64,000 bases of DNA from Streptococcus mitis. GTDB lineage: Bacteria; Bacillota; Bacilli; Lactobacillales; Streptococcaceae. Of this stretch, positions 20,373 through 30,306 are shown piece by piece; positions within the stretch are counted from its first letter, which is position 1, and each line of letters starts with the position of its first letter. The DNA lies in contig NZ_JPFU01000013.1 in the NCBI RefSeq assembly GCF_000722695.1, positions 789,759-853,758 on the forward strand, written 5' to 3'. The notes under the pieces were generated by a model that saw only the letters and a list, made by a program, of their open reading frames with translations, was not told where the DNA came from and searched no databases. A program made the position numbers and the translations under genes.

Positions 20373-22352
20373 TTATTTCACATGTTTTGCAAGGTCTTCT
20401 TGCGCTTTTTTATTGGATTCTTCTTTTTCTTTCATCCATTTATCTTGAGCTTTTTGGTATTCCTCTACAGTGACTGCCTTGTCTTGAAGCTCAAGGTATT
20501 TATACAAGAGTGGTTCACTTGTACCTTTATTTCCTGACAATGCAAATGGTATTGTAAATGGTACCATCTTAGACAAGATTGGACGCCCTGTACGAGATGT
20601 AGTTGGAATAATCAAAGCACTATCTGTCAACCAAGCTTGGGCCGCAGCATATTTATCATATCGTTTAGAAACATCTATAGCCTCATCACCAGCTTCTGTA
20701 ACCAATTTTTCGTAGTCATATAGACCTACTTTTTTAGCAGCTACATTATCTTTACCTGAGTCAAATCCTAAATATGTTTTAGTACTTTCTCCTACAGATG
20801 GTTTGATAATATCAAGGTAGGTTGATGGATCGGCAAAGTCAGGACCCCAACCGACATTATCTGATAAATCCCAGTCTTCTCCAGCAGCATTTTCAGCAAA
20901 ATATGTAATATTGTTTACTTCATCTTTTTGTAGTTGTTGAATATCAATAATGACATTATCAGTTCCTAAAGTCGCTTCCAAGGATTGTTTCATAGATTGG
21001 ACGCGCTGAACTTTTGTAGTTGCTGTTTGGTCAACAGGCATATCTAGGTGAATTGGGAATTGGACTCCTTCTGCTTGTAAGGCTGATTTAGCTTTAGCAA
21101 ATTCAGCCTTGGCTTTCTCTGGATTGTAAAAGCCATCCTGAGAATCTGCAAGATTAACATCCTTCCATTCATCCCCATAAGTCACCAATTTTTCTTTGAC
21201 CATATCGCCAAAGTTTTTACCATCTGCTTGAACAAATGTTGGTGGAACAAAGAGATTACGTAAGATTTTGCTTGCTCCAGTTTGTCCATTCAACTGAGAG
21301 GCATAGGCTGTACGGTCAAATCCGAAAGCAATAGCCTGACGGAAATCCTTGTTTAAGAGAGCTTTTTTAGTAGATGTCTTTTGTTCTTCGCTAGTCTTAG
21401 ATGTGTATTTATAAGATTGGCGATCAATATTTGTACCAACTAGATAAGTCGTAGAGTCTTGTTGCGTATAGACAATATTGTCTTTCATACTCTTCTCAAG
21501 CTCTGCAAAACTTGCATTTGTTGGATAGAGACGAGCTGCTGTAAGGCTACCATCTTTAAAGTTTTCTGCTGGTTTGCTAGTATCTTGACCATCCCAGAAT
21601 GACAATTTGACCTTGTCAATATGGACATTGTCCTTATCCCAGTAGTTCGGATTTTTCACAAATTCAACAGCAGATTTGGTTACAATGGATTTCAACAAAT
21701 AAGGACCATTATACAAGATACTACTTGGATCTGTTGCTTTGGCAAAATCATCCCCTTTTGAGTTCAAAAACTCTTCATTAACTGGTGCCAAGACACCCAT
21801 GGTTGTTTTAGAATTCCAAAAACTTTCAGGTTTGTTCAAAGTGTATTGGACTGTTTGATCGTCAATCGCTTTAATCCCAACTTGAGAGAAATCTTTATTT
21901 TCCCCTTTAGCGTAGGCGTCCAAACCTTTAATTGAATCCTGTACCAAGTAAAGGGCTTCTGCTTTCTTATCTGTTGCATATTTAAGACCTGTTACAAAGT
22001 CTTGAGCCTTAACAGGAGCATACTCTTCTCCCTCAGATGTATACCACTTGGCGTCCTGACGAATCTTATAAGTATAAGTCAAGCCATCCTTAGAAACTGA
22101 CCAGTCCTCTGCCATTGAGGGAATAAGATTCCCGTATTTATCATTTTCAAGTAATCCATCAATCACATTACTAGTAATGTCAGCAGTCGCTGCCTTACCA
22201 GTTGTTAAGTAGTTGAGATTATCTGGGTGTGTCTCGTAGGTAAATGCAAAAGTCTGCTCACCTTTAGTAGCAGAACCACCAGAACAAGCAGCTAAAACAC
22301 CCACTGCTAATAAAGTCACTCCCGCAAGAGCCAATACTTTTCTCGTTTTCAT
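20373..22352 (-). CDS. aliA: Oligopeptide-binding lipoprotein AliA
   Basis: A 659-residue SBP family 5 lipoprotein that delivers peptides to the Ami oligopeptide ABC permease. Signal peptide with lipobox LAAC (Cys at residue 23). The mature part begins with a Gly/Ser linker, then FAFTYETHPDNLNYL, and ends with a lysine-rich helix. Its place between pbp1A and the end of the capsule operon is the standard right flank of mitis-group cps loci. Three upstream in-frame codons could start translation. I chose 22352 because AAGGAG precedes it and the predicted transcript starts near 22372, which rules out the ATG at 22379. Confidence 0.94.
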   Translation of the reverse strand: MKTRKVLALAGVTLLAVGVLAACSGGSATKGEQTFAFTYETHPDNLNYLTTGKAATADITSNVIDGLLENDKYGNLIPSMAEDWSVSKDGLTYTYKIRQDAKWYTSEGEEYAPVKAQDFVTGLKYATDKKAEALYLVQDSIKGLDAYAKGENKDFSQVGIKAIDDQTVQYTLNKPESFWNSKTTMGVLAPVNEEFLNSKGDDFAKATDPSSILYNGPYLLKSIVTKSAVEFVKNPNYWDKDNVHIDKVKLSFWDGQDTSKPAENFKDGSLTAARLYPTNASFAELEKSMKDNIVYTQQDSTTYLVGTNIDRQSYKYTSKTSEEQKTSTKKALLNKDFRQAIAFGFDRTAYASQLNGQTGASKILRNLFVPPTFVQADGKNFGDMVKEKLVTYGDEWKDVNLADSQDGFYNPEKAKAEFAKAKSALQAEGVQFPIHLDMPVDQTATTKVQRVQSMKQSLEATLGTDNVIIDIQQLQKDEVNNITYFAENAAGEDWDLSDNVGWGPDFADPSTYLDIIKPSVGESTKTYLGFDSGKDNVAAKKVGLYDYEKLVTEAGDEAIDVSKRYDKYAAAQAWLTDSALIIPTTSRTGRPILSKMVPFTIPFALSGNKGTSEPLLYKYLELQDKAVTVEEYQKAQDKWMKEKEESNKKAQEDLAKHVK

Positions 22353-22377
22353 AAACTTCTCCTTCATTTTTCTATCC

Positions 22378-22431
22378 ATTATAGCCCCTTTTTAAACATT
22401 GTCAACAGAATTTTCAGAATTTTTGAAAATT
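22378..22431 (-). promoter_or_regulatory. aliA promoter with overlapping CodY-like boxes
   Basis: On the minus strand, TTGACA (22405-22400), a 16-base spacer and TATAAT (22383-22378). Directly upstream lies AATTTTCAGAATTTT (22409-22423, two mismatches to the CodY box AATTTTCWGAAAATT). It overlaps a second palindromic AATTTTTGAAAATT (22418-22431). CodY control of peptide uptake is common in Gram-positive bacteria. Binding here is inferred from sequence only. Confidence 0.7.
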
Positions 22432-22512
22432 ATTTTTTAAACAATTTCGTTAAAAAATATGAATATTATCAATAATATTTCTAAACAGCAATTGGTAGCC
22501 CGTTGGGGTTGT

Positions 22513-23615
22513 TTAATCTAACTCATTTCTTACACACTGCAAAGCTGCTCCAATTACTTGGTGCATATCGTAATAACGATAGTGTCCTAAACGGCCACCA
22601 AAGATAACATTCCCTTGCTCGTCAGCCAATTTTTTATATGATTTATATAAGTGATTATTACGATCATTATTAACTGGATAATAAGGCTCATCACCTTTTT
22701 CCCATGTTTTAGAATGTTCCTTAGTAATGATAGTCTTTGCTTGACTCCCAAACTCAAAATGTTTGTGTTCAATAATGCGAGTATATGGGGTTTCTGCATC
22801 CGTATAGTTCACAACTGCATTTCCTTGGTAATTCTCCATATCTAAGGTCTCATTTTCAAAATGAAGACTACGATACTCTAGTTCACCCAACTTATAGTCG
22901 AAGAATTCATCAATCATACCGGTAAAGACAATCTTAGGGAAGTCCTTCATATATTGCTCTTTATTGGCAAAGAAATCAACATTTGTTTCAACATCAATAT
23001 TTTCATGATCCAACATTTTTTCAACTATTTGAGTGTATCCACCAATTGGAATCCCTTGATAGGTATCATTAAAATAGTTGTTATCATAGGTCAGGCGTAC
23101 TGGCAAACGGCGAATGATAAAGGCTGGAAGTTCCGTAGTTGGCTTGCCCCACTGTTTCTCTGTATAATCTTTGATTAATTTTTCGTAGATGTCTGTACCT
23201 ACAAGAGAAATAGCCTGTTCTTCCAAATTTTCAGGAGTTTTGCCATTTAAAACAGCACGTTGCTCCTCAATCTTAGCTTGCGCTTCTGCTGGCGTTACAA
23301 CTCCCCAGAGTTTATTGAAAGTATTCATATTGAAAGGAAGGTTATAAATCTCTCCCTTATAATTTGCTACAGGAGAGTTAGTATAACGGTTAAACTCTGC
23401 AAACTGGTTTACATAATCCCAAATCTCCTTATCAGAAGTATGGAAAATATGGGCACCATACTCATGAACTTGAATTCCTTCCTCTTCACGAGTATAGATA
23501 TTACCCGCGATATGATTTCGTTTTTCAATAACTTTGACTTTTTTCCTTTTAAGGCTGCTTCATGGGCAAATACTGCACCAAAAAGACCAGCACCAACGAT
23601 AAGATAATCGTACAT
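22513..23615 (-). pseudogene. glf: UDP-galactopyranose mutase, frameshifted at an A6 tract
   Basis: Glf converts UDP-galactopyranose to UDP-galactofuranose with FAD, for galactofuranose in the capsule. The N-terminus YDYLIVGAGLFGAVFAHEAALKGKK is the FAD-binding fold. The frame then changes at six A residues (T run 23539-23544 on the plus strand), and the protein continues in the -1 frame with the conserved HEYGAHIFHTSDKEIWDYV region to VRNELD at 22513. Adding one A restores a 367-residue protein of normal family length. The site reads GG A-AAA-AAG TC in frame, a canonical -1 slippery heptamer, so some full-length product is possible. It is the last cps gene, one base after wzx. Without correction the product is a 68-residue stub. 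Confidence 0.9.
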
Positions 23616-23616
23616 C

Positions 23617-25041
23617 TTAAGCTCCTTTATTTTTTAATAATTGTTGCTTTAACTCACTTAGATTTATTACTTTAAAAATCAAAATCATACTAGCATAAAT
23701 TATTGCTCCTAGAACAGCGTATAGTCCCACATTAATCATCGGTGATATATTTAGGAATTGTTTTATAAATAGCAAAATACCATACATAACTCCAGATGAG
23801 ATTATAATTTTGATCAATGAATCTAAAATGGGCACCTCTCTCAAATAAGAACGAGTATAGAATAACTGTATCAACCATACTAGCACCTCTGTTAAGACAG
23901 ATACAATTGCAGCACCTATATAGCCCAACTTTGGAAGCAAGAGAAGATTTAATCCCACACTAACAATAGCAGGAATTGTTGTTGACAGCATAAATTCTTT
24001 ATTCTTATTATGAGGTATTAAGATTTGAATACCCATGATATTGGTCCACCCTATAAAGAACATTCTAAAAATCATAATTGCTATCGCATAACGTGCCTCT
24101 TGAAAATCTTGTCCCAGGAAAAAATTCACAAAATCATCATTTACAATTAACATTCCTGCCATAATTGGAAAAATAACCAAATTATAAATCAGAAATGACA
24201 TCTCATGCATTTTATTAATTGCTTTATGATCACCTAAGGATAAAAGCTTTGAAACTCGTGGTAACATAACACTTCCCAATGAAGTCACTAGAGTTAATAA
24301 AATATTAACAAGTTTCAAAGCTTGATCATAGATTCCTACATCTTTTGTTGAAGCTAAAGCTCCCAGCATTGTACGATCCAAAGTGACATAGAGCGATATA
24401 GCAATTTGAGGTAAAAACAATAAAATAATTGGTCTCAAATGTTGCTTAGCATACTCCCAATCAAAGTGCGGTTTCCCAATAAACGCTCTTGCTGGTAACC
24501 ACATACTTAATTGTCCCAACAATTCAAAAATAGTAAGCAAAAATACATATGAATGTAGGTCGTTAGCTGATTTTATAAATAGAAAAATAGCAATAACGCC
24601 AACTAGTTTCACTGTAATATTTCTGACTGTAATTTTTCGAAAATCCTCTAAACCTTGGAATAGCCAAGAAATATCTAAACCTTTAGAAAGTAAACTTAAA
24701 CCAAGAATAAGTACAACTGGATTATGCATGAATTGAAGAAAAATATACAACATGCAATACAAAAATATCGAAAGAATTGTTGCTCCCAGTTGTAAGGAGT
24801 ATATCCCCCAAAAATTTTTATCAATGTCTTTCCGATGTCCTGAAATTACTTTTGTGCCATAGTTAGCAACACCTAAAGTTGCTAATAGTATAAAGTAGAT
24901 TACAATTGAACTGAAATAACCATATGTCCCCAAATCATCTGAAGAAAATATCCGTGTTACATACGGAGTCGTAATAATCGGAAGTATAATTACTAACAAT
25001 TGATAGGAAAGGTTGTATGCATAGTTTTTTAATACTTTCAC
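23617..25041 (-). CDS. wzx: Capsule repeat-unit flippase (Wzx)
   Basis: A 474-residue integral membrane protein with 12-14 hydrophobic segments and the polysaccharide-exporter (MOP/MATE-like) pattern: N-terminal YNLSYQLLVIILPIITTPYVTRIFSSDDLG, then YGYFSSIVIYFILLATLGV and GLDISWLFQGLEDFRKIT. It would flip the lipid-linked repeat unit across the membrane. It precedes glf by one base and follows the acyltransferase gene after ~60 bases. Codon use is AT-rich like the rest of the serotype-specific region. Confidence 0.9.
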   Translation of the reverse strand: MKVLKNYAYNLSYQLLVIILPIITTPYVTRIFSSDDLGTYGYFSSIVIYFILLATLGVANYGTKVISGHRKDIDKNFWGIYSLQLGATILSIFLYCMLYIFLQFMHNPVVLILGLSLLSKGLDISWLFQGLEDFRKITVRNITVKLVGVIAIFLFIKSANDLHSYVFLLTIFELLGQLSMWLPARAFIGKPHFDWEYAKQHLRPIILLFLPQIAISLYVTLDRTMLGALASTKDVGIYDQALKLVNILLTLVTSLGSVMLPRVSKLLSLGDHKAINKMHEMSFLIYNLVIFPIMAGMLIVNDDFVNFFLGQDFQEARYAIAIMIFRMFFIGWTNIMGIQILIPHNKNKEFMLSTTIPAIVSVGLNLLLLPKLGYIGAAIVSVLTEVLVWLIQLFYTRSYLREVPILDSLIKIIISSGVMYGILLFIKQFLNISPMINVGLYAVLGAIIYASMILIFKVINLSELKQQLLKNKGA

Positions 25042-25100
25042 TATTTCTCATCTCCATTATATCTATATTTTGTATAATTAAAATAACTTTTTAATGCTAG

Positions 25101-26153
25101 CTAATTAACTAGCCAAGTATATTTCTTAAAACATTTTTTAAATATTACTGTTACTATTAAAGATACAAATAACGTAATGAAGAATCGTAGTACAACCATA
25201 AAAATGATTCCAAAAGGTGAAAACATAAATTGAGAATTCAATGAATAACTTATATATAATATTAAATAATTTAATGGATCCGAAAAAATATATATACCTA
25301 ATCCATTCATTAAAATCAGCTTAAAAAAGCAACTACTACCACTGCGCTCTTTCCGAGAAATCAGGTAGGAAATACTATATGTTAATAAAGAACCTAAAAT
25401 AGCTAATAACTCAACTAATATTTTACTAACTAGAGTGTAAGTATATTTAAGATTAAAATTCAACAAAGTAATCAAAACAAATACCATAGACAATATCAAA
25501 ACATAATTTCTTTTTGTACTTATAAATTGATTGTATTTTTCTCTCTTTGATTCAAATGCAAATCCCATACTAAAATAAAATAGAAATTGTAACGGGGCTT
25601 TAAATAAAAGTGGATCAACTTTATAACTTAAAATATGTAATACATAAAAAATAATAATTGTGGCAAATTTTATTTCTCTTTTTAAGGTAAAAAATGAAAT
25701 AATAAAAATAATAAATAAAGTAAATAAATACCATAAATGATTATTCCCAATTAAAAACAATTGTCCCAATACTGCTCTAGAAAAAGTTGTATACTCAAAA
25801 TAATTAGAGAAATATTTTATTGGAAAAACATATAATAAAGTAAAAATAACAAATGGAATAACCAATCGCTTAATCTTCTGTTTTAGAATTAACATAAAAT
25901 TAATCCATTTATCTCGTTTAACCTGCAGGTAATAGAAAGCTCCAGATAAAGCCATAAACATTGGCATATGAAAATAATATAGAATTTCTCTCACTTTATC
26001 AAAAATTTTATACAAAACTAATGACATATTTTGTTCTAGATATTGTTGATAATCAATCCCTCCATATTTAGTTGAAATTATATAATATGTACTATGGCTT
26101 ACAAGTACCATTAAGATTGCTACTACTTTTAAAATATCGTATTCCTTTTTCAT
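25101..26153 (-). CDS. Membrane acyltransferase (acyltransferase 3 family)
   Basis: A 350-residue protein with about ten membrane segments. The N-terminus has the family pattern MKKEYDILKVVAILMVLVSHS (catalytic His in the first helix) and FHMPMFMALSGAFYY. Such proteins O-acetylate (or otherwise acylate) polysaccharides. Here the probable target is a capsule sugar. Its start overlaps the wzy stop by 4 bases, indicating coupled translation. The acyl group and target sugar cannot be read from sequence. Confidence 0.88.
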   Translation of the reverse strand: MKKEYDILKVVAILMVLVSHSTYYIISTKYGGIDYQQYLEQNMSLVLYKIFDKVREILYYFHMPMFMALSGAFYYLQVKRDKWINFMLILKQKIKRLVIPFVIFTLLYVFPIKYFSNYFEYTTFSRAVLGQLFLIGNNHLWYLFTLFIIFIISFFTLKREIKFATIIIFYVLHILSYKVDPLLFKAPLQFLFYFSMGFAFESKREKYNQFISTKRNYVLILSMVFVLITLLNFNLKYTYTLVSKILVELLAILGSLLTYSISYLISRKERSGSSCFFKLILMNGLGIYIFSDPLNYLILYISYSLNSQFMFSPFGIIFMVVLRFFITLFVSLIVTVIFKKCFKKYTWLVN

Positions 26154-27346
26154 GTACTCTCTCTATTCAAAATTAAAGCGTAAAATATTCCTATAAAAAG
26201 AATAAATAATGGTGTATCTATAAAAATTGCAGTAAATAATAAAATTATAAATAAGAGAGCAAACATTTTGGTATCTATAGAAACACCCTTCTTAATTAGT
26301 ACACTAATTACCGGATATAAATAGAATATCCCTAGGATCACCCCACCCTGAGCTAAAATAACAAATAGACTATTGCTATATCCTAAGTTCGTACGAATAA
26401 GAGTATTCATATTTGATTCAATTGCTTTCAACCCTAACGTCAATCCTGAACCAAAAAAGAAATTAGCTCTCCAGGCTAAAAATCCAGCTATATAATCATC
26501 AAACCTAATACTAGCTGAAATTGAGTCAGATTTTTCTTCCCAAACCTGTAACAAAGCATAGATAACTATTGGAATTGTAATCAAACTTACATATTTAAAT
26601 AAAGATTTCTTCAGCATTAAAACTCTATAAATTAATAGTATTCCTATTACAAATATCCCTGTTGTAGAAACTGTTGTCAAAATAGTCAGAGTTAATAAAG
26701 ATAATCGTTTAATACTATTTTCTAAAAATAATTCCTGAATTATAAATGCTGAACTTAACATTAAACTCCACATTGGAGCCTCCGCAAATATGCCACTATT
26801 TCTAGTAATAGTAGTTCCAAAAAAATGAATCCCTTGAGTTTCAAAATATAAATTGAAATAACTTGGGGTTGGACGTCCACCGTTCCAATTATTTATGACG
26901 ACATTTGTTGGATGAACAACCTTTAAAATACTTCCAAAAGCCCAAAATATTAAAGAAACTATTGCAAAAATTAAAATAATTTTCACAAAGGTATTTAAAA
27001 AATCAAATAATCGGTCATTAAAATTCTTAAACATTAATAAGATAAGCATAAGAGGTGCTATCACAAAATAAAATAATATTTCATTTATTGATAAAGAATT
27101 AAATGATATGAAAATGTTAGTAATACATACAACTAAATAAATTAGTACTGTCGTTAAGATTATTTTAAAGTAATTATAATTTATTTTGCTTGATATTAGT
27201 TCTAAAACTGTTGCTATTATAACTACTAATGCTAATATTGGAATTAACTTATTTGAATCACCTGTGTTTACATATATAGAATTTGTCGTTATAACAATTA
27301 ATAACGACATTAATACATCTTGGATACTTTTCAGATTAATTTTCAA
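26150..27346 (-). CDS. wzy: Capsule polymerase (Wzy), O-antigen ligase/polymerase type
   Basis: A 398-residue membrane protein with 10-12 hydrophobic segments and one large central outside loop (NNWNGGRPTPSYFNLYF region, followed by RNSGIFAEAPMWSL). That loop is like Wzy polymerases that join repeat units by block transfer. Wzy proteins share little sequence, so the call uses topology, the RNSGIFAEA motif and position between glycosyltransferases and wzx. Confidence 0.85.
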   Translation of the reverse strand: MKINLKSIQDVLMSLLIVITTNSIYVNTGDSNKLIPILALVVIIATVLELISSKINYNYFKIILTTVLIYLVVCITNIFISFNSLSINEILFYFVIAPLMLILLMFKNFNDRLFDFLNTFVKIILIFAIVSLIFWAFGSILKVVHPTNVVINNWNGGRPTPSYFNLYFETQGIHFFGTTITRNSGIFAEAPMWSLMLSSAFIIQELFLENSIKRLSLLTLTILTTVSTTGIFVIGILLIYRVLMLKKSLFKYVSLITIPIVIYALLQVWEEKSDSISASIRFDDYIAGFLAWRANFFFGSGLTLGLKAIESNMNTLIRTNLGYSNSLFVILAQGGVILGIFYLYPVISVLIKKGVSIDTKMFALLFIILLFTAIFIDTPLFILFIGIFYALILNREST

Positions 27347-27348
27347 TT

Positions 27349-28320
27349 TTATATCCCCTTATTTCGAACGATATTTTTAAATTTAAAATAAAATTCTGGA
27401 AACAATAAGAATAAGCTATATTTAAATTTAAATTTTACAGATGATTTTGAATCAAAAATTATACTCCAGTAAAATGATCGTACTTTTTTAACAATATTTC
27501 TTAAAGCTTTTGTGTCCGTAGAAGCTGCTGCTTCAGATATAGGAAAAGAACCTCTAACAATTTTTAAATTTAACGCCTTTTCTACACTATTACCATCATA
27601 AAATTGTTTTATTTGAATTCTATTATTCTCACCTGCATCAAAAAAATCAAATCGCTTATCTGTAAACTGAGATTGAACGATACTACCAGAACGACGATAA
27701 TAATGATAAGTAACAACAGGTGAAATAACTATCCTTTTAGCTAATCTTAAATGTTTAGCTACAACGAAAAAATCTTCGTAAATTTTTCCAGTAGGAAAAG
27801 GAGCTTTTTCTAAAATACTCTTGCGGTACAGTTTCGCACAGGCTGACACTGTTGCAATTTTATCCTGAAACATCAGTTCAAGTGATTCCTCTTTAGAAAA
27901 CACTCTAAGATTACTATAATCAGATTCTTTTATGTGATTAGAATTATAGTCTCCATATGTAGAAGTAGATTTTACCTTAGTTGATATCAAATCTGCATTA
28001 TATCTTTCCTGAATTTTAACTAATAGTTCTAAAGCATCTACTTCGAAATAATCATCTGGGTCCAAAAAAACTATCCAATCCGAAGTTGCCTTCTCAACAC
28101 CAAAATTTCTAGCATCCGAAAGTCCACCGTTTTTTTTATGAAATACATAAACATTCTCATGATTTTCAGCGTACCAATTACATAATTCTCCAGAATTATC
28201 TGTCGAACCGTCATTAACTAAAATAACTTCAAAGTTCTTATATGTTTGTCTAATTAAACTTTCCATTGCATAGTGCAAATAGTCTTGCACATTATATACT
28301 GGAACAATAATCGAAATCAT
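27349..28320 (-). CDS. Glycosyltransferase family 2 (capsule)
   Basis: A 323-residue cytoplasmic GT-A enzyme. The N-terminal domain has SIIVPVYNVQDYLHYAMESLIRQTYKNFEVILVNDGSTD, GGLSDARNFGV and the metal-binding FLDPDDYF. The C-terminal part, past ~220, is basic and hydrophobic and likely sits at the membrane. It would add one sugar to the lipid-linked repeat unit. Donor and linkage are unknown. It is 2 bases upstream of wzy. Confidence 0.9.
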   Translation of the reverse strand: MISIIVPVYNVQDYLHYAMESLIRQTYKNFEVILVNDGSTDNSGELCNWYAENHENVYVFHKKNGGLSDARNFGVEKATSDWIVFLDPDDYFEVDALELLVKIQERYNADLISTKVKSTSTYGDYNSNHIKESDYSNLRVFSKEESLELMFQDKIATVSACAKLYRKSILEKAPFPTGKIYEDFFVVAKHLRLAKRIVISPVVTYHYYRRSGSIVQSQFTDKRFDFFDAGENNRIQIKQFYDGNSVEKALNLKIVRGSFPISEAAASTDTKALRNIVKKVRSFYWSIIFDSKSSVKFKFKYSLFLLFPEFYFKFKNIVRNKGI

Positions 28321-28332
28321 TATATTTCCTTA

Positions 28333-29301
28333 CTACAGAGTTTGATTTTTCAATTTATAAAAGTATGTATCCGATTTATCGCATACATCTATTTTATAAC
28401 TACACTTAAAAATATTTGTTGTTTCTAATACTTTTTTCCAATCTTCATCTATATACAGATTAGAGAAATGATTTGCTAAAAAATAAAGATCTTGGTTGTT
28501 GGTGATTACCTTATCAATCTGTTTACGAATCATTGGATTATATTCATATCCCAAATGCATTAAATAGTCTATCAAAAAGTAATCTATTGGTAAGTCATAC
28601 TTAGAGAAATACTCAACTTGAAATCTTCTTAAAAAATCGAATATAATTCCATTACGATATCCAGCTATACAAAACAAGGCCCAACGTCCATCAGAAACAT
28701 ACTTAGGATAAGTTTCATCTCCCCTTGCACGAATAGTATAAAACTCATTATCTAAATAATTTAGTTTTGAATCTGTTTTTATATAAATAGTTGCATCAAA
28801 CCAGATTCCACCATATTTAAATAGCAAGAACGTTCTAATAATATCCGAATATTTTATCGCATCTATTTTTCCTTCTTCAAATTTTCTTGCAGTATTTTCA
28901 GGAATTTCAACAAATGTCTCTAAATTGGACTCATCTAACAGAATGTATTCATAGCCAAATCTTTCGGCATATTCTTTTTGGGTTTGTATTGCTTTTTGAA
29001 CAATTTCTGGAGCATTTTCATATCCTTGGAGCCATAATGAAAAAATCTTTTTTCCATTTTGCTCATTAGATTTTTCGAAATCATAAGAATATGTAGATAA
29101 AAATGTATTAAAATCTTTTTTAAGAAAATCTAAAATATCCTTATGCTTTTTAGAATAAATAAATACGACAATATTATGAAAAAAATTATATCTTGACAGT
29201 CGTGCAGCTATTTTTTCCAAGAGAATATTATTTGCAATTTGGGACGAAAAATTTTTTCTTAATTCCCTGTATTCTCTTATTATTTTTTTGATCTTATGCA
29301 A
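28333..29301 (-). CDS. GT32-like capsular polysaccharide synthesis protein
   Basis: A 322-residue cytoplasmic protein with the sugar-binding DXD region of the GT32 / capsular synthesis family: IFSLWLQGYENAPEIVQKAI (~105-125), ILLDESN, and SDIIRTFLLFKYGGIWFDATIYI (~165-190, with the acidic pair replaced by WFDAT). It overlaps the upstream GT2 gene by 22 bases, so translation is coupled. Substrate unknown. Confidence 0.85.
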   Translation of the reverse strand: MHKIKKIIREYRELRKNFSSQIANNILLEKIAARLSRYNFFHNIVVFIYSKKHKDILDFLKKDFNTFLSTYSYDFEKSNEQNGKKIFSLWLQGYENAPEIVQKAIQTQKEYAERFGYEYILLDESNLETFVEIPENTARKFEEGKIDAIKYSDIIRTFLLFKYGGIWFDATIYIKTDSKLNYLDNEFYTIRARGDETYPKYVSDGRWALFCIAGYRNGIIFDFLRRFQVEYFSKYDLPIDYFLIDYLMHLGYEYNPMIRKQIDKVITNNQDLYFLANHFSNLYIDEDWKKVLETTNIFKCSYKIDVCDKSDTYFYKLKNQTL

Positions 29302-30305
29302 AATTTAACTCTCCAATTACTATAATATTTGGCAATATTAAATAAGTGATAACGGCTTTTTCTGACAATATTCATCTTTAAGTTAGTAGACTTTTTCAAG
29401 AAACTTTTATTTTTAATAGCTATCGATTTTTCAAATTCTATTAGTTCTTTTTTTGCTTCACTTGCACTATTTAAATTGAAATAGATACTCCACTGCTTAT
29501 TTATTAGATTTAATATTAGATTATTTACTGCTTCTGAACGCCCAAATTCAAGTTTCGTTTTACTGTAAAAATCAATTAGATTAAAAATTACTTGTTTATG
29601 CATTGATCTATTTTTTATATAGCTTTCTATACTAACACTTTGCGTAGATGTTCCTAAACGATATTTGTAAATAGGTTTATCAAAAATAGAAACCGTTTCT
29701 ATATATGGTAGAACATAGGTGATATATTCCATATCTACATAGTACATATTTTCAGATAATTCTACTTGATTTTTTTTTAATAGACTGGTTTTTAACGTCA
29801 TAGTGTGCATTCCTACTGTTCTCCCCATTTTTTCATAGAAAGTATCGACTTGGTACACTTTATCTGTTTGAATCATCGAAAATTCATTATAATTCTCAAC
29901 AGAAACTACATCTCCAGTTTGATTAACATAAACTCGATAATACGGTGAAAGAATTTCATCTACATCTGTTTCTTTTAAATATTCTATCAAATCATCTAAA
30001 TTATCTGTATCAACCCAATCATCTGCATCAACAACCTTAAAATACGTTCCATAAGCATTTTTTATACCTGCATTTACTGCTGAGCCATGCCCACCATTTG
30101 GTTTATTTAAGACACGAACAATATTAGGGTAATTTCGCTTAAATTTTTTAGCAATTTCCTCTGTATTATCACTAGAACCGTCATTTACTATTAACAAATC
30201 AATTAAATGTGCATTTTTTGCAGATAATATTGTTGGTATAGTATCTGGCAAATACTGTTCCGCATTATACGATGGCATTGCTATGGTTAATAATTTATTT
30301 TCCAT
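29280..30305 (-). CDS. Glycosyltransferase family 2 (capsule)
   Basis: A 341-residue GT-A enzyme beginning LLTIAMPSYNAEQYLPDTIPTIL, with LLIVNDGSSDNT, NGGHGSAVNAGI and VVDADDWVDTDNL as nucleotide-sugar and metal-binding motifs. The C-terminal 120 residues are helical and basic. It starts one base after the GT4 gene ends and overlaps the GT32-like gene, forming a tight translational series. Confidence 0.9.
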   Translation of the reverse strand: MENKLLTIAMPSYNAEQYLPDTIPTILSAKNAHLIDLLIVNDGSSDNTEEIAKKFKRNYPNIVRVLNKPNGGHGSAVNAGIKNAYGTYFKVVDADDWVDTDNLDDLIEYLKETDVDEILSPYYRVYVNQTGDVVSVENYNEFSMIQTDKVYQVDTFYEKMGRTVGMHTMTLKTSLLKKNQVELSENMYYVDMEYITYVLPYIETVSIFDKPIYKYRLGTSTQSVSIESYIKNRSMHKQVIFNLIDFYSKTKLEFGRSEAVNNLILNLINKQWSIYFNLNSASEAKKELIEFEKSIAIKNKSFLKKSTNLKMNIVRKSRYHLFNIAKYYSNWRVKFCIRSKK

Positions 30306-30306
30306 T

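Noticed and set aside
22352..22379. Upstream in-frame ATG codons as the aliA start
   Set aside because: The first lies at the -10 box and the others lack a ribosome site; AAGGAG is spaced for 22352.
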